A stretch of DNA of 64,000 bases from Enterobacter hormaechei subsp. hoffmannii (GTDB lineage: Bacteria > Pseudomonadota > Gammaproteobacteria > Enterobacterales > Enterobacteriaceae). The notes under the pieces were generated by a model that was not told the DNA's origin, made no database searches, and saw only the letters and a list, made by a program, of their open reading frames with translations. The stretch is taken from NCBI RefSeq assembly GCF_001729745.1, contig NZ_CP017186.1:2914001-2978000 (forward strand), given 5' to 3'. A program made the position numbers and the translations under genes. Below are positions 47,330-57,473 of this stretch, one piece after another. Each line of letters begins with the position of its first letter. Position 1 is the first letter of the stretch.

Positions 47330-48352
47330 TCAGTTAGTGATCGGAGCCACAGTTTGTCGAATAGCGACCGAATGGCGGCGTACTAAAGTCGGCATAAAAC
47401 AATGCGTTGCGTCAGGATCTAACAGCCCTGCCGCCCCCTGTAACGCCAGCTCTGTTGCCAGTTTCGCCATCGACGCAATGGGGTAACGCACCGTTGTCAG
47501 CTGCGGATCGGTGTAACGGGCAATTGGGATATCATCAAAACCGATCAGCGATAAATGCTGCGGCACCGCAATGCCATTATCTTTCAGCGCGGTAAGCGCA
47601 CCTGCCGCCATGCTGTCGTTATAGGCAAACACGGCGGTCAGCTGAAGGTTACGCCCCAGCAGTTCAACCATTGCCGCTTCACCGCCCTGCATGTCCGGCG
47701 AACCGGTACCTACCCAGCTCTCCAGCGGCGCAATGCCCTGCTCTTTCAGGGCGTTTTGCCAGCCCTCGCGGCGCATCATGTCGTCTTCAATACCGTGGCT
47801 TGAAGCCAGATAACCAATGCGCTGATGGCCGTTGCTGATGAGCATCCGCGTCGCCATCATCGCGCCGCTGATGTTATCCAGACCGACACAGCGGTGCGCA
47901 TAACCGGGGACGATACGGTTGATCAGCACCATACCGGGGATCTGCTCCATAAACCCGGCCAGCTCTTCATCGCTCAGGGCTTTTGAGTGCACAATCAGGG
48001 CGTTACAGCGCTGGCGGATCAGTACCTCAATGGCATAACGCTCTTTTTCAGCCTCGTGATAGCTGTTGCCAATCAGCACATATTTCTGGTGCTGCTGAGC
48101 AACGACGTCCACCGCTTTGACCAGCGCGCCGAAGAAGGCGTCCGACACGTCCATCACCACGACGCCAATGGTATCGCTGACCTGCGTCGCCAGCGCCTGA
48201 GCATTGGCGTTTGGCCGGTACCCCAGCTGGGTCACGGCTTTCATTACGGTTTCACGCGTTTCAGGGCTGACCAGCGCACTGTTGTTCAGCACGCGGGAGA
48301 CAGTAGCAACAGAAACACCCGCCTGGCGGGCGACGTCACGAATGGTGATCAT
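47330..48352 (-). CDS. galS: Galactose isorepressor GalS
   Basis: 340-residue LacI-family repressor. '[20 protein letters not shown]' is the N-terminal helix-turn-helix and '[12 protein letters not shown]' the hinge helix. The periplasmic-binding-protein-like core binds galactose. It represses mglBAC and itself. Start 48352 ('MITIRD') matches E. coli; the ORF from 48361 adds three residues. An operator and CRP site lie in its own promoter. Confidence 0.96.
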   Translation of the reverse strand: MITIRDVARQAGVSVATVSRVLNNSALVSPETRETVMKAVTQLGYRPNANAQALATQVSDTIGVVVMDVSDAFFGALVKAVDVVAQQHQKYVLIGNSYHEAEKERYAIEVLIRQRCNALIVHSKALSDEELAGFMEQIPGMVLINRIVPGYAHRCVGLDNISGAMMATRMLISNGHQRIGYLASSHGIEDDMMRREGWQNALKEQGIAPLESWVGTGSPDMQGGEAAMVELLGRNLQLTAVFAYNDSMAAGALTALKDNGIAVPQHLSLIGFDDIPIARYTDPQLTTVRYPIASMAKLATELALQGAAGLLDPDATHCFMPTLVRRHSVAIRQTVAPITN

Positions 48353-48442
48353 ATTCACCACCCTTAAAAGGATTGCAGCAACTCACAGACACCCCCTGTG
48401 TTTAGCAAGGTGGCTATTCTGGCAGCGAGAGAGAAGAGACTA

Positions 48443-48479
48443 CGTGAAGAAGCTCACACAGATGAAAACGCTTACATCC
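48443..48479 (-). promoter_or_regulatory. CRP site and GalR/GalS operator ahead of galS
   Basis: CGTGA-AGAAGC-TCACA (48443-48458) is a near-perfect CRP site, and GATGAAAACGCTTACATC (48461-48478) fits the gal operator. This supports catabolite activation and autoregulation. Confidence 0.7.
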
Positions 48480-48507
48480 GTTTTGTTAATGATTGTGATC
48501 CAGATCG

Positions 48508-49665
48508 TTATCTGGATGTATTACGCAATGACACGCCCGACGCAAGGGCGGTTAACCGTCGCCATACCCACTCCAGCGGGCCCTGGCGGAAAAAACGCAG
48601 CCAGATAACTGAAAACACCACGTTAACAATCCAGACCGGAATAACAAACGCCAGCAGCGTCAGGCGGTCGAATTTCATAAACAGGCCGAATCGGTAGAAA
48701 AGCGTGGTGCATATCAGCGTTTGCAGGATGTAATTGCTTAACGCCATCCGTCCAACGCAGGCCACCGCACTGACGATCCACAGGCGAGAAAGCCGGGGCC
48801 ATAAGCCATAGATCAGCGCCGCATAGCCAATGGTCTGGAACGGCGCGCTCAGCTCTCGCGGCACCTGCAACAGGAACGCGCACCAGCGGTAATCCCACTG
48901 AAGATGCCACTGTAAGATCACCGCCGGAAGGTTAATCATCACGCCGAGCAGTACCAGGCCAGCGCCTGTGAGACGATAGTGTCGCAGGCTAAATTCTCCT
49001 TTCAGCCAGCCGGTGCGCATCAGGGCTGCGCCCATCAGCATCATCCCCGCCAGCTGCCAGCCGTATTGCGCCCCCAGCGCCAGCAGGTTATCGCCGAGCA
49101 TATCGGCCCGGTTGCCGATCGCTTCCATGCCACCTTTCAGCTTCCAGAACTGCTCATATTGCAGATTGGCCGCATCCGGGATCCACGAACGACTGGTGGA
49201 AGCATCGGCAATCATGCCAAGCAGCAATAACACGGTCAGTCCCATGACATAGAGCATCACGCCAGTGTTAAAGAGGCTTTTTACACCGGGCGCGTCGCGG
49301 ATCAGCCGCCAGCAAATCAGGCCCACCAGACCATACGCGAGCAGAATATCGCCGTCCCAGAAAAGCAGCCCGTGAATAAAACCGAGGATAACCAGCAGCG
49401 TTAAACGCGACTGGATCCAGCGCGTACCGCGTTTGAGGAGAAGCTGAAGTCCCGCGCCAAACAGAAGCGCAAAGAGGGTCAGAAATTTAACCTGTGCGAA
49501 GAGATCAAGGATTGCCCACGTCCAGGCGTCGCTGCGCGTGATGTCGCCATACCACGCAGGGTTCAGATAGGCGGCCTTCGGCAGACCGAAGGCGCTGATA
49601 TTCAGCAGCAGGATACCGAGAATGGCGACGCCGCGAACAAAATCGAGCGTGACGTTTCGCTCCAT
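48508..49665 (-). CDS. yeiB: DUF418 family membrane protein YeiB
   Basis: 385-residue inner-membrane protein with about ten helices. 'LDFVRGVAILGILLLNI' at the N terminus and the C-terminal DUF418 block ('GRMALSNYILQTLICTTLFY') define the family, related to acyltransferase-3 proteins. It lies 18 bases downstream of folE and probably shares its transcript, as in E. coli. Function unknown. Confidence 0.93.
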   Translation of the reverse strand: MERNVTLDFVRGVAILGILLLNISAFGLPKAAYLNPAWYGDITRSDAWTWAILDLFAQVKFLTLFALLFGAGLQLLLKRGTRWIQSRLTLLVILGFIHGLLFWDGDILLAYGLVGLICWRLIRDAPGVKSLFNTGVMLYVMGLTVLLLLGMIADASTSRSWIPDAANLQYEQFWKLKGGMEAIGNRADMLGDNLLALGAQYGWQLAGMMLMGAALMRTGWLKGEFSLRHYRLTGAGLVLLGVMINLPAVILQWHLQWDYRWCAFLLQVPRELSAPFQTIGYAALIYGLWPRLSRLWIVSAVACVGRMALSNYILQTLICTTLFYRFGLFMKFDRLTLLAFVIPVWIVNVVFSVIWLRFFRQGPLEWVWRRLTALASGVSLRNTSR

Positions 49666-49683
49666 GGTCCCTGCCCTGTCTGA

Positions 49684-50352
49684 TTAGTTGTGGTGGCGCA
49701 CGGCGCGCAGAAACTCCTGGCGGGTGTTCTGGCTCGATTTGAACAGGCCGCCCAGCGAGGTGGTGGTAGTCGCGCTGGTTGCATCACGCACGCCACGCGC
49801 TTTCACGCAGTAGTGAACCGCGTCGATAGACACCGCCACGTTGTTAGTCCCCAACAGGGTTTGCAGTGCGGTCAGGATCTGCTGCGTCAGACGCTCCTGC
49901 ACCTGAGGACGCTGGGCAAAGAACTGCACGATGCGGTTGATCTTGGACAGGCCAATGACCGTATCTTTTGGAATATAGGCCACCGTCGCTTTACCATCGA
50001 TGGTCACAAAGTGATGCTCGCAGGTGCTGGTCAGCGTGATATCGCGTACCGTCACCATCTCATCGACCTTCATCTTGTTTTCAATGACGGTGATTTTCGG
50101 GAAGTTCGCGTAATCCAGGCCGGAGAAAATTTCGTCGACGTACATTTTCGCGATGCGGTGCGGCGTCTCCATCAGGCTGTCGTCGCTCAGATCGAGATTC
50201 AGCAGTTGCATGATCTCCGTCATATGGCCGGCGATCAGACTCTTGCGGGTAACATTGTCCAGCTCCTGCACCGGCGGGCGCAGTGGCGTTTCAAGACCGC
50301 GCGCAACCAGCGCTTCATGGACAAGGGCTGCTTCTTTACTGAGTGATGACAT
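49684..50352 (-). CDS. folE: GTP cyclohydrolase I
   Basis: 222-residue cytoplasmic zinc enzyme, first step of folate synthesis: GTP to dihydroneopterin triphosphate. '[20 protein letters not shown]' holds a Cys ligand and the catalytic His pair, and '[11 protein letters not shown]' the second Cys ligand. Start 50352 gives the E. coli length; the longer frame from 50430 is not needed. Confidence 0.97.
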   Translation of the reverse strand: MSSLSKEAALVHEALVARGLETPLRPPVQELDNVTRKSLIAGHMTEIMQLLNLDLSDDSLMETPHRIAKMYVDEIFSGLDYANFPKITVIENKMKVDEMVTVRDITLTSTCEHHFVTIDGKATVAYIPKDTVIGLSKINRIVQFFAQRPQVQERLTQQILTALQTLLGTNNVAVSIDAVHYCVKARGVRDATSATTTTSLGGLFKSSQNTRQEFLRAVRHHN

Positions 50353-50454
50353 TCTTTTCTCCTGCAGGTGTGGCGTCTTTTGCCCTCGTTGTGGCAAAAG
50401 TGTGCGCTCATTGTGCGTGAGGCGACGCACATAATCCAGTATTCACGTCGATAA

Positions 50455-51603
50455 TTATTGCAATTGCTGTTGCCTTTCAGCCTGACGGTTCCAGACTAAC
50501 GCTCCGCCAGCGAACAGCGCGATCCCCGCCAGCCCCAGCGCAGGTTCCAGCCGGTGCGTGAGCCAGGTCGAGAGTGCCGACGTGACCGGACCAATCAGCT
50601 GACCAATGGCATACCCGGTGGTGAGCAGTCCCGCCATATAACGCGTATGATCTGGCGCCAGCTCGCGACCGTACAGCAGAGAGAGCTGCACGGCGCAAAG
50701 GAACCCGCCGCCCACCAGCAGCCCACCCGTCAGCAAGCCGCCAATGCCCGGCAGCAGCCAGGCCGCCAGCACGCCAATCCCCTGTAACCAGAGAACAATC
50801 GCCAGCCTGCGGTTAGCGCTTGATGTATGCCGCAGGGCAATACTGAGCGCAATCCCCACCACCGAGGCGGCGCCAAATATTGGCCAGACAAACTGGGCAA
50901 ACAGGCTGCCCGGGAAACGCACCGCCGCCATTTGCGACAGGAAGGTCGCAGGGAGGATATAGCCGAACCCTGCCAGGCTGTAGCTCCAGACCAGACGCCT
51001 GAGATCCGCGGTCAACAACAGCGGCTCAGGCGCGGTACCGGGGCGATGAAGCTGGCCCGCGCGCGGCAGGTAGCGCGCCACCAGCGCAATCAGCACCAGC
51101 GCCAGTACGCCGTAGATTTGCCATGCCGCCCCGGCGGACAAGGATTTCGCCTGAATATAGACCGCCAGCAGGCCACTCAGGGCGATACCGGCCCCGGGTC
51201 CGGCAAAGACGGCTGCACTAAGCCCCGGCTTGCCCGGCTGCCCCAGCCGCTCGTTGGTCCAGGCGGCAATCAGCACCATCGACCAGCCGCTCATGCAGCC
51301 GATCACAAAGCGCAGCAGGCCGTGAACGACAGCATTATCTGCCGCCGCAGAGAGCAGCGTCAGCGCCACCGCGCCAGTGATGCCAAGCCAGAGACGCGTT
51401 TCAACGAAGCGATGAGCGCGCATAGCATCCCATGCCCCCACCAGATAGCCCAGGTAGTTCATTGCCGCCACCAGCCCCGCGCTGGTAAGCGTGAGTTGCC
51501 CGGCGGCAATCATCAGCGGCACCTGAGGCGTGAAGGCGAAGCGCCCTATCCCCATCGCCACGACCAGAACCACAAATCCGCTGAGCGCGATACGCAGCGC
51601 CAT
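50455..51603 (-). CDS. YbfB/YjiJ-family MFS transporter
   Basis: 382-residue inner-membrane transporter with about twelve helices. 'GIGRFAFTPQVPLMI' at the N terminus is the YbfB/YjiJ family signature, and 'MNYLGYLVGAWDAMRAHRF' carries the loop 2-3 motif. The substrate is unknown. This gene is absent between folE and yeiG in E. coli K-12, so it is an extra here. It is divergent from yeiG. Confidence 0.88.
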   Translation of the reverse strand: MALRIALSGFVVLVVAMGIGRFAFTPQVPLMIAAGQLTLTSAGLVAAMNYLGYLVGAWDAMRAHRFVETRLWLGITGAVALTLLSAAADNAVVHGLLRFVIGCMSGWSMVLIAAWTNERLGQPGKPGLSAAVFAGPGAGIALSGLLAVYIQAKSLSAGAAWQIYGVLALVLIALVARYLPRAGQLHRPGTAPEPLLLTADLRRLVWSYSLAGFGYILPATFLSQMAAVRFPGSLFAQFVWPIFGAASVVGIALSIALRHTSSANRRLAIVLWLQGIGVLAAWLLPGIGGLLTGGLLVGGGFLCAVQLSLLYGRELAPDHTRYMAGLLTTGYAIGQLIGPVTSALSTWLTHRLEPALGLAGIALFAGGALVWNRQAERQQQLQ

Positions 51604-51740
51604 GTTCGCTCCAATTGTTAAAGAAAAGTAAATTTATGATGCAACATCTCGCCGTCCTGCGAAAGTGAAAGTTGCTCACAGGTCAATGAAAACTCTGTAT
51701 TATGCGTTTTATGAATAGTCTTTCGGATAAGGAGCCCTGC

Positions 51741-52568
51741 ATGGAACTGCTCGAAGAGCATCGTTGTTTTGAAGGTCGACAGCAGCGCTGGCGGCACGAC
51801 TCCACCACGCTGAACTGTGCTATGACGTTCAGCATTTTCCTGCCCCCTGCGGACAATCCACCGGTGTTGTACTGGCTTTCAGGCCTGACCTGCAACGACG
51901 AAAATTTCACCACCAAAGCGGGTGCCCAGCGTATTGCTGCCGAACTGGGCATTGCGCTGGTGATGCCAGATACCAGCCCGCGTGGCGATGACGTGGCCGA
52001 CGATGCCGGATACGATTTGGGTAAAGGCGCCGGGTTCTATCTCAACGCCACGGAACAACCCTGGGCGAGCCATTACCGCATGTATGACTACATTCGCGAT
52101 GAACTGCCTGCCCTGGTGCACTCTCAGTTCGCGGTCAGCGAGCGCTGCGCGATAAGCGGACATTCGATGGGTGGCCACGGGGCGCTGATAATGGCGCTGA
52201 AAAATCCGGGGAAATACACCAGCGTGTCCGCATTTGCGCCGATTGTGAACCCAACGCAGGTGCCGTGGGGGCAAAAAGCCTTCACGCACTATCTGGGTGA
52301 GGATGCAGAGAAATGGCAGGAATGGGACAGCTGTGCGCTGTTGCTTGCAAGCCAGCCAGAAGACGCTATCCCGATGCTGGTGGATCAGGGTGATGCCGAT
52401 CAGTTCCTCGCCGGGCAGTTACAGCCTGCGGTGCTGGCGGAAGCCGCGCGCCAGAAGGACTGGCCGCTGACTCTGCGCATACAGCCGGGATACGATCACA
52501 GCTATTACTTTATGGCGTCCTTTATTGAAGATCATCTTCGCTTCCATGCGACACATTTGTTCGCGTAA
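51741..52568 (+). CDS. yeiG: S-formylglutathione hydrolase YeiG
   Basis: 275-residue cytoplasmic esterase-D family alpha/beta hydrolase that hydrolyses S-formylglutathione in formaldehyde detoxification. '[18 protein letters not shown]' opens the oxyanion region, the nucleophile Ser is in '[13 protein letters not shown]', and the catalytic His is in 'GYDHSYYF'. ATG 51741 follows AAGGAGC and matches E. coli YeiG; the ORF from 51702 is longer without support. Confidence 0.95.
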   Translation: MELLEEHRCFEGRQQRWRHDSTTLNCAMTFSIFLPPADNPPVLYWLSGLTCNDENFTTKAGAQRIAAELGIALVMPDTSPRGDDVADDAGYDLGKGAGFYLNATEQPWASHYRMYDYIRDELPALVHSQFAVSERCAISGHSMGGHGALIMALKNPGKYTSVSAFAPIVNPTQVPWGQKAFTHYLGEDAEKWQEWDSCALLLASQPEDAIPMLVDQGDADQFLAGQLQPAVLAEAARQKDWPLTLRIQPGYDHSYYFMASFIEDHLRFHATHLFA

Positions 52569-52580
52569 ATACAGCTGTTT

Positions 52581-52612
52581 GCCCGATAGCCTCTCGCCTG
52601 TCGGGCCTTTCC
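52581..52612 (+). terminator. Terminator after yeiG
   Basis: GCCCGA...TCGGGC stem with an additional AG/CT pairing inside, followed by CTTTCCCC. Confidence 0.6.
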
Positions 52613-52671
52613 CCTCATTTACATAATCCTATCCGCTTGAATCCAGCCTGTTTTCCGTCGCCCTCACTCAA

Positions 52672-52700
52672 ACACAAATGATTTCAATTATCATTTGTGT
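52672..52700 (+). promoter_or_regulatory. Fur-box-like palindrome ahead of the TonB receptor
   Basis: ACACAAATGAT and ATCATTTGTGT are exact inverted repeats around a 7-base AT-rich centre. The overlapping NAT-type hexamers fit the Fur consensus GATAATGATAATCATTATC loosely. It lies about 130 bases upstream of the receptor start. Confidence 0.7.
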
Positions 52701-52829
52701 TTACAATTCTACATTCTTTTGTACAATTCCAGGCTCTTCTCCATCTCAAAGAGTTCTTACAAGACAAAAACATACAGTTCTCAGGGTTATCCCGATGGAG
52801 TTTTTTTCATTTTTATACGGAATGTACAA

Positions 52830-54815
52830 ATGACAATACCACGCATTAAGCTCCTGGCCGTCGCCATTGGCGCTGCCACATGTTCCCCCTTCGTTCACGC
52901 AGCCGATCAGGATACCGTTGTCGTTACCGCGACGGGTTTTGAACAAAAGATCCAGAATGCCCCCGCCTCCATCTCTGTGATTTCAAAACAGCAGATTGAA
53001 GATAAAGCCTACCGTGATGTTACCGATGCCCTGAGAGATGTCCCGGGCGTCGTCGTCACCGGCGGTGGAAGTAGCAGTGATATCAGTATTCGCGGCATGG
53101 CCTCTCAGTACACCCTGTTCCTGGTGAACGGCAAACGCGTCAGTACGCGAAGCACCCGCCCAAACAGCGACAACTCGGGTATTGAACAAGGCTGGCTGCC
53201 GCCGCTGGAGTCCATTGAGCGCATCGAGGTCATCCGCGGCCCGATGTCCTCGCTTTACGGCTCCGATGCTATGGGTGGCGTCATTAACGTCATTACCAAA
53301 AAAGTCTCGAACACCAAAGCCTGGACCGGTTCGTTGCATGGCGATGCAACCTTCCAGGAAAACCATGATTCCGGCGATATCTTCCAGACCAACGCCTACG
53401 CCTCTGGTCCCCTGATTGACGGGCTGCTGGGTGCAAAAGTGACGGGGCTGTTGTCACGCCGCGCAGAAGATAAAATCGTGAACGGCTATAACGAGCAGAA
53501 AATGCGTAACGGTGGCATTACGCTGAACTTCACGCCGGACGAGAAGAACGATTTCGATCTCGACTTTGCTCGCGAGCTTCAGGACAGAAACAGCACCCCG
53601 GGGATGTCGAAAGCAGCTGAAACCTGCCGGGGAACAACCTGTACGCCAAATACCAAAAGCGACTCGCGCTATGAGCACACGACCTACTCGTTAACCCACA
53701 GTGGTTATTACGACGACTTCAATACCACCAGCTATATCCAGCAGGAAGAGACCAATAATCCAGGTCGCAAAATGCGTTCCTACAACACCACCTTTAACAA
53801 CCAGAACCAGATCTTCCTCGGCGATCATACGTTGACCCTCGGCGGACAGTACCGTTATGAGAAATTGCGCGACAACGGCAATCAGCTGGAAGCTGCTGAC
53901 GGCCTGAACAAACTGACGCGCTGGAGCTGGGCCCTGTTTGCCGAAGATGAATGGTCAATGACGGAAAGCTTTACGTTGACCGGCGGCCTGCGTATGGACA
54001 AAGACCAAAACTACGGGACGAACTGGACGCCGCGCGGTTACGGCGTATGGCACCTGGCCGATCAGTGGACGTTGAAAGGCGGGGTTTCTGCTGGCTATCG
54101 TGCGCCGGATCTGCGTCAGTCGTCTGCCAGCTGGGGCCAGGTGACAGGTGGCGGCCGTCTTGACGGTATCATCGTCGGCAACCCGGATCTGAAACCCGAG
54201 AAGAGCCTGAGCGAAGAGCTCGCCCTGCTCTGGGATAACAACGATAACCTTAATGCCGGTGTGACCCTGTTTAATACCGACTTCAAGGATAAAATTACGG
54301 AAGTTCGCCGCTGTAACAGCAGCGCCGATCCCGCCTGTACGATTGGCGATCATAGCTATGATTTCGTCAGCGATCGCGTCAACGTGGACAAAGCCAATAT
54401 GCGCGGTGTGGAGTCCTCCTTCGGCTGGAAAATCACGCGCGATGTGAACTGGACTGCAAACTACACCTATACGGAATCCGAGCAGAAGAGCGGCCAGTTC
54501 TCCGGCAAGCCACTGAACAAAATGCCAAAACACATGTTCAACACCACCCTGGACTGGCAGGCGACGCCCGACGTCGGCTTCTGGAGCCGTCTGAACCTAC
54601 GCGGTAAAACGTCTGAGTACCTGAGCCGCACGTCAATGTCCCAGGGTACACCGTCCTACACTCAGGTGGATGTCGGTATGCGCTACAACGCCAACAAAAA
54701 CCTGCTGGTTACTGCCGGTGTGTATAACATGCTCGATAAGCAGATTGACTACGATACGTATGACACCGTGCTGGATGGCCGTCGCTATACCGTTGGCATG
54801 ACCTACAGCTTCTGA
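52830..54815 (+). CDS. TonB-dependent siderophore receptor (IrgA/IreA-like) in the cirA slot
   Basis: 661-residue outer-membrane receptor with a signal peptide ending 'CSPFVHA', TonB box 'DTVVVTATG', and a plug domain with 'PASISVISKQQIEDKAYRD' and 'IRGPMSSLYGSDAMGGVINV'. A 22-strand barrel follows and ends in 'YTVGMTYSF' with the C-terminal Phe. It probably imports a catecholate iron complex. It occupies the place of E. coli cirA between yeiG and lysP, but the plug sequence is closer to Vibrio IrgA and E. coli IreA as I recall them, so no symbol is given. ATG 52830 gives the signal peptide. Confidence 0.88.
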   Translation: MTIPRIKLLAVAIGAATCSPFVHAADQDTVVVTATGFEQKIQNAPASISVISKQQIEDKAYRDVTDALRDVPGVVVTGGGSSSDISIRGMASQYTLFLVNGKRVSTRSTRPNSDNSGIEQGWLPPLESIERIEVIRGPMSSLYGSDAMGGVINVITKKVSNTKAWTGSLHGDATFQENHDSGDIFQTNAYASGPLIDGLLGAKVTGLLSRRAEDKIVNGYNEQKMRNGGITLNFTPDEKNDFDLDFARELQDRNSTPGMSKAAETCRGTTCTPNTKSDSRYEHTTYSLTHSGYYDDFNTTSYIQQEETNNPGRKMRSYNTTFNNQNQIFLGDHTLTLGGQYRYEKLRDNGNQLEAADGLNKLTRWSWALFAEDEWSMTESFTLTGGLRMDKDQNYGTNWTPRGYGVWHLADQWTLKGGVSAGYRAPDLRQSSASWGQVTGGGRLDGIIVGNPDLKPEKSLSEELALLWDNNDNLNAGVTLFNTDFKDKITEVRRCNSSADPACTIGDHSYDFVSDRVNVDKANMRGVESSFGWKITRDVNWTANYTYTESEQKSGQFSGKPLNKMPKHMFNTTLDWQATPDVGFWSRLNLRGKTSEYLSRTSMSQGTPSYTQVDVGMRYNANKNLLVTAGVYNMLDKQIDYDTYDTVLDGRRYTVGMTYSF

Positions 54816-54823
54816 TCTGCCCA

Positions 54824-54852
54824 TAAAAAAGCCCGCTCGATTGAGCGGGCTA
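54824..54852. terminator. Two-way terminator between the receptor gene and lysP
   Basis: AGCCCGCTC and GAGCGGGCT around a 4-base loop. On the minus strand it ends in a T-run, so it chiefly serves lysP. Confidence 0.85.
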
Positions 54853-54869
54853 AAAGAGAGGAAGTGCGG

Positions 54870-56339
54870 TTATTGTTTAAATCGTTCCGGGAAATCCATT
54901 TCACTGTAGCGAACGAAGCGCGTTCCTTTCGTCAGTTTGTAGCCAAACCAGATGATCAGGAACAGCGGAATGCCAATATAGGTGGCCGTGACGGCGCCCC
55001 AGTCAATGGTGTCCGCAAGGAAGGCCTCATAGTTCTGGCCCAGGGTAATGATCAGGCACAGAACGAAGGCGAAGATCGGCCCCAGCGGGAAGAACCCTGA
55101 CCGGTACGGCAGGTTATTCAGATCATGACCCTGCTTGACGTACCCGCGACGGAAACGGTAGTGGCTGATGGCAATGCCCAGCCAGGCAATGAAGCCCGTC
55201 ATACCAGAGGTGTTAAGCAGCCACAGGTAGACCGTCTGGTTGCCGAACATGGAGGTCAGGAAACAGAGACCCGCAATCACCGTGGTCGCATACAGCGCGT
55301 TGCGCGGCACGCCACCGCGAGACAGTTTCGAGAAAATACGCGGCGCTTTACCGTCGCAGGCCAGGGTGTAGAGCATGCGGGTAGAGGCGTACATCCCGGA
55401 GTTACCCGCAGACAGTACCGCCGTCAGGATCACCGCGTTCATCACCGCCGCCGCAGAGAGCAGACCCGCGTGCTGGAAGACCAGGGTGAACGGGCTGACG
55501 CTGATGTCTTTCACATCGTTACGCAGCAGGCTTGGGTCGGTATACGGAATGATCAGGCTGATAATCAGGATCGCGAACACATAGAACAGCAGGATACGCC
55601 AGAACACCTGACGCACCGCGCGCGGGATGGTCTTCTCCGGGTTTTCGGATTCACCGGCCGCGATACCAATCAACTCGGTACCCTGGAAGGAGAAGCCGAC
55701 AATCATCGCCACGCCAATCATCGCCGAGAAGCCCCCGGCAAACGGCGCATCGCCTATTGTCCAGTTACTCCAGCCCGCCGGTTCAGCCCCTTTGAAAATA
55801 CCAACGATCATCGCCACACCGACGACGATAAAGATGATGACGGTTGCCACTTTAATTAAAGAGAACCAGTATTCCGCTTCGCCGAAACCGCGCACGGAGA
55901 TGTAGTTCAGCAGGAAGATGACCGCCAGGAACAGGGCGCTCCAGATCCAGCCGGGCGTGTCCGGGAACCACCAGGTCATCACCAGCTGTGCCGCGACGAG
56001 GTCAACGGCGATGGTCACCGCCCAGTTGTACCAGTAGTTCCAGCCCAGCGCGAAGCCGAAGCCTTCCTCAACGTATTTTTGTCCGTAGGTCGAAAACGAA
56101 CCAGACACCGGCATGTATGCCGCCAGTTCGCCCAGGCTGGTCATCAGGAAGTAGACCATCAGGCCAATCAGGATATAAGAGAATAATGCCCCACCCGGGC
56201 CGGCTGCCGAAATTGTTGCGCCAGAGGCAACGAAAAGACCCGTACCGATGGAGCCGCCAATGGCGATCATCGTCAGGTGACGCGCCTTAAGTGCGCGACG
56301 TAGCGCGGGCGCTTCTGTGGTTTTAGTTTCTGAAACCAT
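54870..56339 (-). CDS. lysP: Lysine-specific permease LysP
   Basis: 489-residue inner-membrane APC-family transporter with twelve helices that imports L-lysine with protons. 'HLTMIAIGGSIGTGLFVASG' is the first-helix amino acid permease signature. In E. coli LysP also holds the CadC sensor inactive when lysine is scarce. Start 56339 gives the E. coli length. Confidence 0.96.
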   Translation of the reverse strand: MVSETKTTEAPALRRALKARHLTMIAIGGSIGTGLFVASGATISAAGPGGALFSYILIGLMVYFLMTSLGELAAYMPVSGSFSTYGQKYVEEGFGFALGWNYWYNWAVTIAVDLVAAQLVMTWWFPDTPGWIWSALFLAVIFLLNYISVRGFGEAEYWFSLIKVATVIIFIVVGVAMIVGIFKGAEPAGWSNWTIGDAPFAGGFSAMIGVAMIVGFSFQGTELIGIAAGESENPEKTIPRAVRQVFWRILLFYVFAILIISLIIPYTDPSLLRNDVKDISVSPFTLVFQHAGLLSAAAVMNAVILTAVLSAGNSGMYASTRMLYTLACDGKAPRIFSKLSRGGVPRNALYATTVIAGLCFLTSMFGNQTVYLWLLNTSGMTGFIAWLGIAISHYRFRRGYVKQGHDLNNLPYRSGFFPLGPIFAFVLCLIITLGQNYEAFLADTIDWGAVTATYIGIPLFLIIWFGYKLTKGTRFVRYSEMDFPERFKQ

Positions 56340-56467
56340 GTGAAAATGCTGTCCATTCAATAAATGAGGCGCGATTGTAGCAGACGATCTGCGTTGCTTC
56401 CGGCAGAAATGCTCAGTTATAAGAGAGCTTCATGACTCGGCCAGGATTATAAGTAAAGCATAATTTT

Positions 56468-56505
56468 TCCCTCTCCCCTTTGGGGAGAGGGCCAGGGTGA
56501 GGGGC
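56468..56505. repeat. GC-rich hairpin repeat downstream of yeiE
   Basis: CCCTCTCCCCTTTGGGGAGA plus GGG, followed by CCAGGGTGAGGGG. It is the same unit as the pair at 36589-36666 and lies directly after the yeiE stop. Confidence 0.75.
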
Positions 56506-56509
56506 GCTT

Positions 56510-57376
56510 TTACATCTCGCAGTAGCGCAGAAAACGCTGGAGCGAGCTGGAAAGGTGTTTCTGACGATGGTGGATGCACCACAGCGTGCGCACCAGCTTC
56601 GGCAGCGGAACGGGGATCTCAACCAGAGAGCCGGTTTCCAGCTGTTCGGCAATCACCCGTCGGGAAAGACAACTAATGCCCAGACCATGGCGTACGGCAT
56701 GCTTAATGGCCTCGGAGTTACCTAATTCCATCCCTAACTGGAACTGCGGCAGATGGGACAGCAGCAGATAATCGACAATCTCACGCGTGCCGGAGCCCTG
56801 CTCTCGCAGGATCCACTGCGCTTGCGCCAGCCGCTCCAGCGTGACCTCGCCCTTGAGTAAAGAAGAGGCCGGGGAAGCAAACACCACCAGCTCATCCTCA
56901 AGCCAGGGCTCCGCAATGATATCCACGTTGTGGCACGGCCCTTCGATAAGACCGATGTCCACGCGGAAATCAATCACCGCGTTAATCACGTCCTGGCTGT
57001 TGCCGACGCTCATCTCCAGCGGCAGGGTCGGAAAATCCCGGCGGTAGCGGGCGATCACTTCCGGCAGGATGTAGTTACCGATCGTGCTGCTGGCGTAGAC
57101 GCGAATAGCGCCGTTGTCCTCGCGGAACAGCTGTTCGATCTCCGTAGCCTGCTCCAGCAAGGCCAGGGCACGCGGATACAGCAGGCGGCCATGTTCGTTC
57201 ACCACCAGTCGCTTTCCTACCCTGTCGAAAAGCTGGACGCCCAGTTGCCCTTCAAGATCGGTCAGGGCCGCGCTAACGGCGGACTGCGAGAGCGCCAGCA
57301 TTTGTGACGCCTGGGTTGTCGAGCCGCTTTTCAGCACCTCGGCAAAAACCTCCAGCTGACGCAATGTAATGTGCAT
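56510..57376 (-). CDS. yeiE: LysR-family regulator YeiE
   Basis: 288-residue DNA-binding regulator. The N-terminal winged helix contains '[20 protein letters not shown]'. The effector domain resembles CysB/CysL-type proteins. In E. coli YeiE has been linked to lysP and iron genes, and in Salmonella to sulfite response; neither can be tested here. It is divergent from yeiH across a perfect 24-bp inverted repeat. Confidence 0.93.
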   Translation of the reverse strand: MHITLRQLEVFAEVLKSGSTTQASQMLALSQSAVSAALTDLEGQLGVQLFDRVGKRLVVNEHGRLLYPRALALLEQATEIEQLFREDNGAIRVYASSTIGNYILPEVIARYRRDFPTLPLEMSVGNSQDVINAVIDFRVDIGLIEGPCHNVDIIAEPWLEDELVVFASPASSLLKGEVTLERLAQAQWILREQGSGTREIVDYLLLSHLPQFQLGMELGNSEAIKHAVRHGLGISCLSRRVIAEQLETGSLVEIPVPLPKLVRTLWCIHHRQKHLSSSLQRFLRYCEM

Positions 57377-57397
57377 GGTTGCTTACCACTTATAAAG

Positions 57398-57421
57398 ATT
57401 GATTATAAATATATAATCAAT
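57398..57421. promoter_or_regulatory. Perfect inverted repeat between yeiE and yeiH
   Basis: ATTGATTATA and TATAATCAAT flank AATA, in the 97-base gap between divergent genes. It contains a T-N11-A LysR box (for example within GATTATAAATATATAATC), so it is a candidate YeiE operator controlling both genes. Confidence 0.6.
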
Positions 57422-57473
57422 TTTATTTTTAAGCCAGAGCGCCGTAACCTTTAGCCTGACAAAGGAGAAGGTT

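Noticed and set aside
48462-48608. Plus-strand frame with a hydrophobic run ('LTSVLLMIVIQIVIWMYYAM') that looks like a small membrane protein
   Set aside because: Its start lies inside the galS operator and CRP region, no good ribosome-binding site is present, and most of it is antisense to yeiB.
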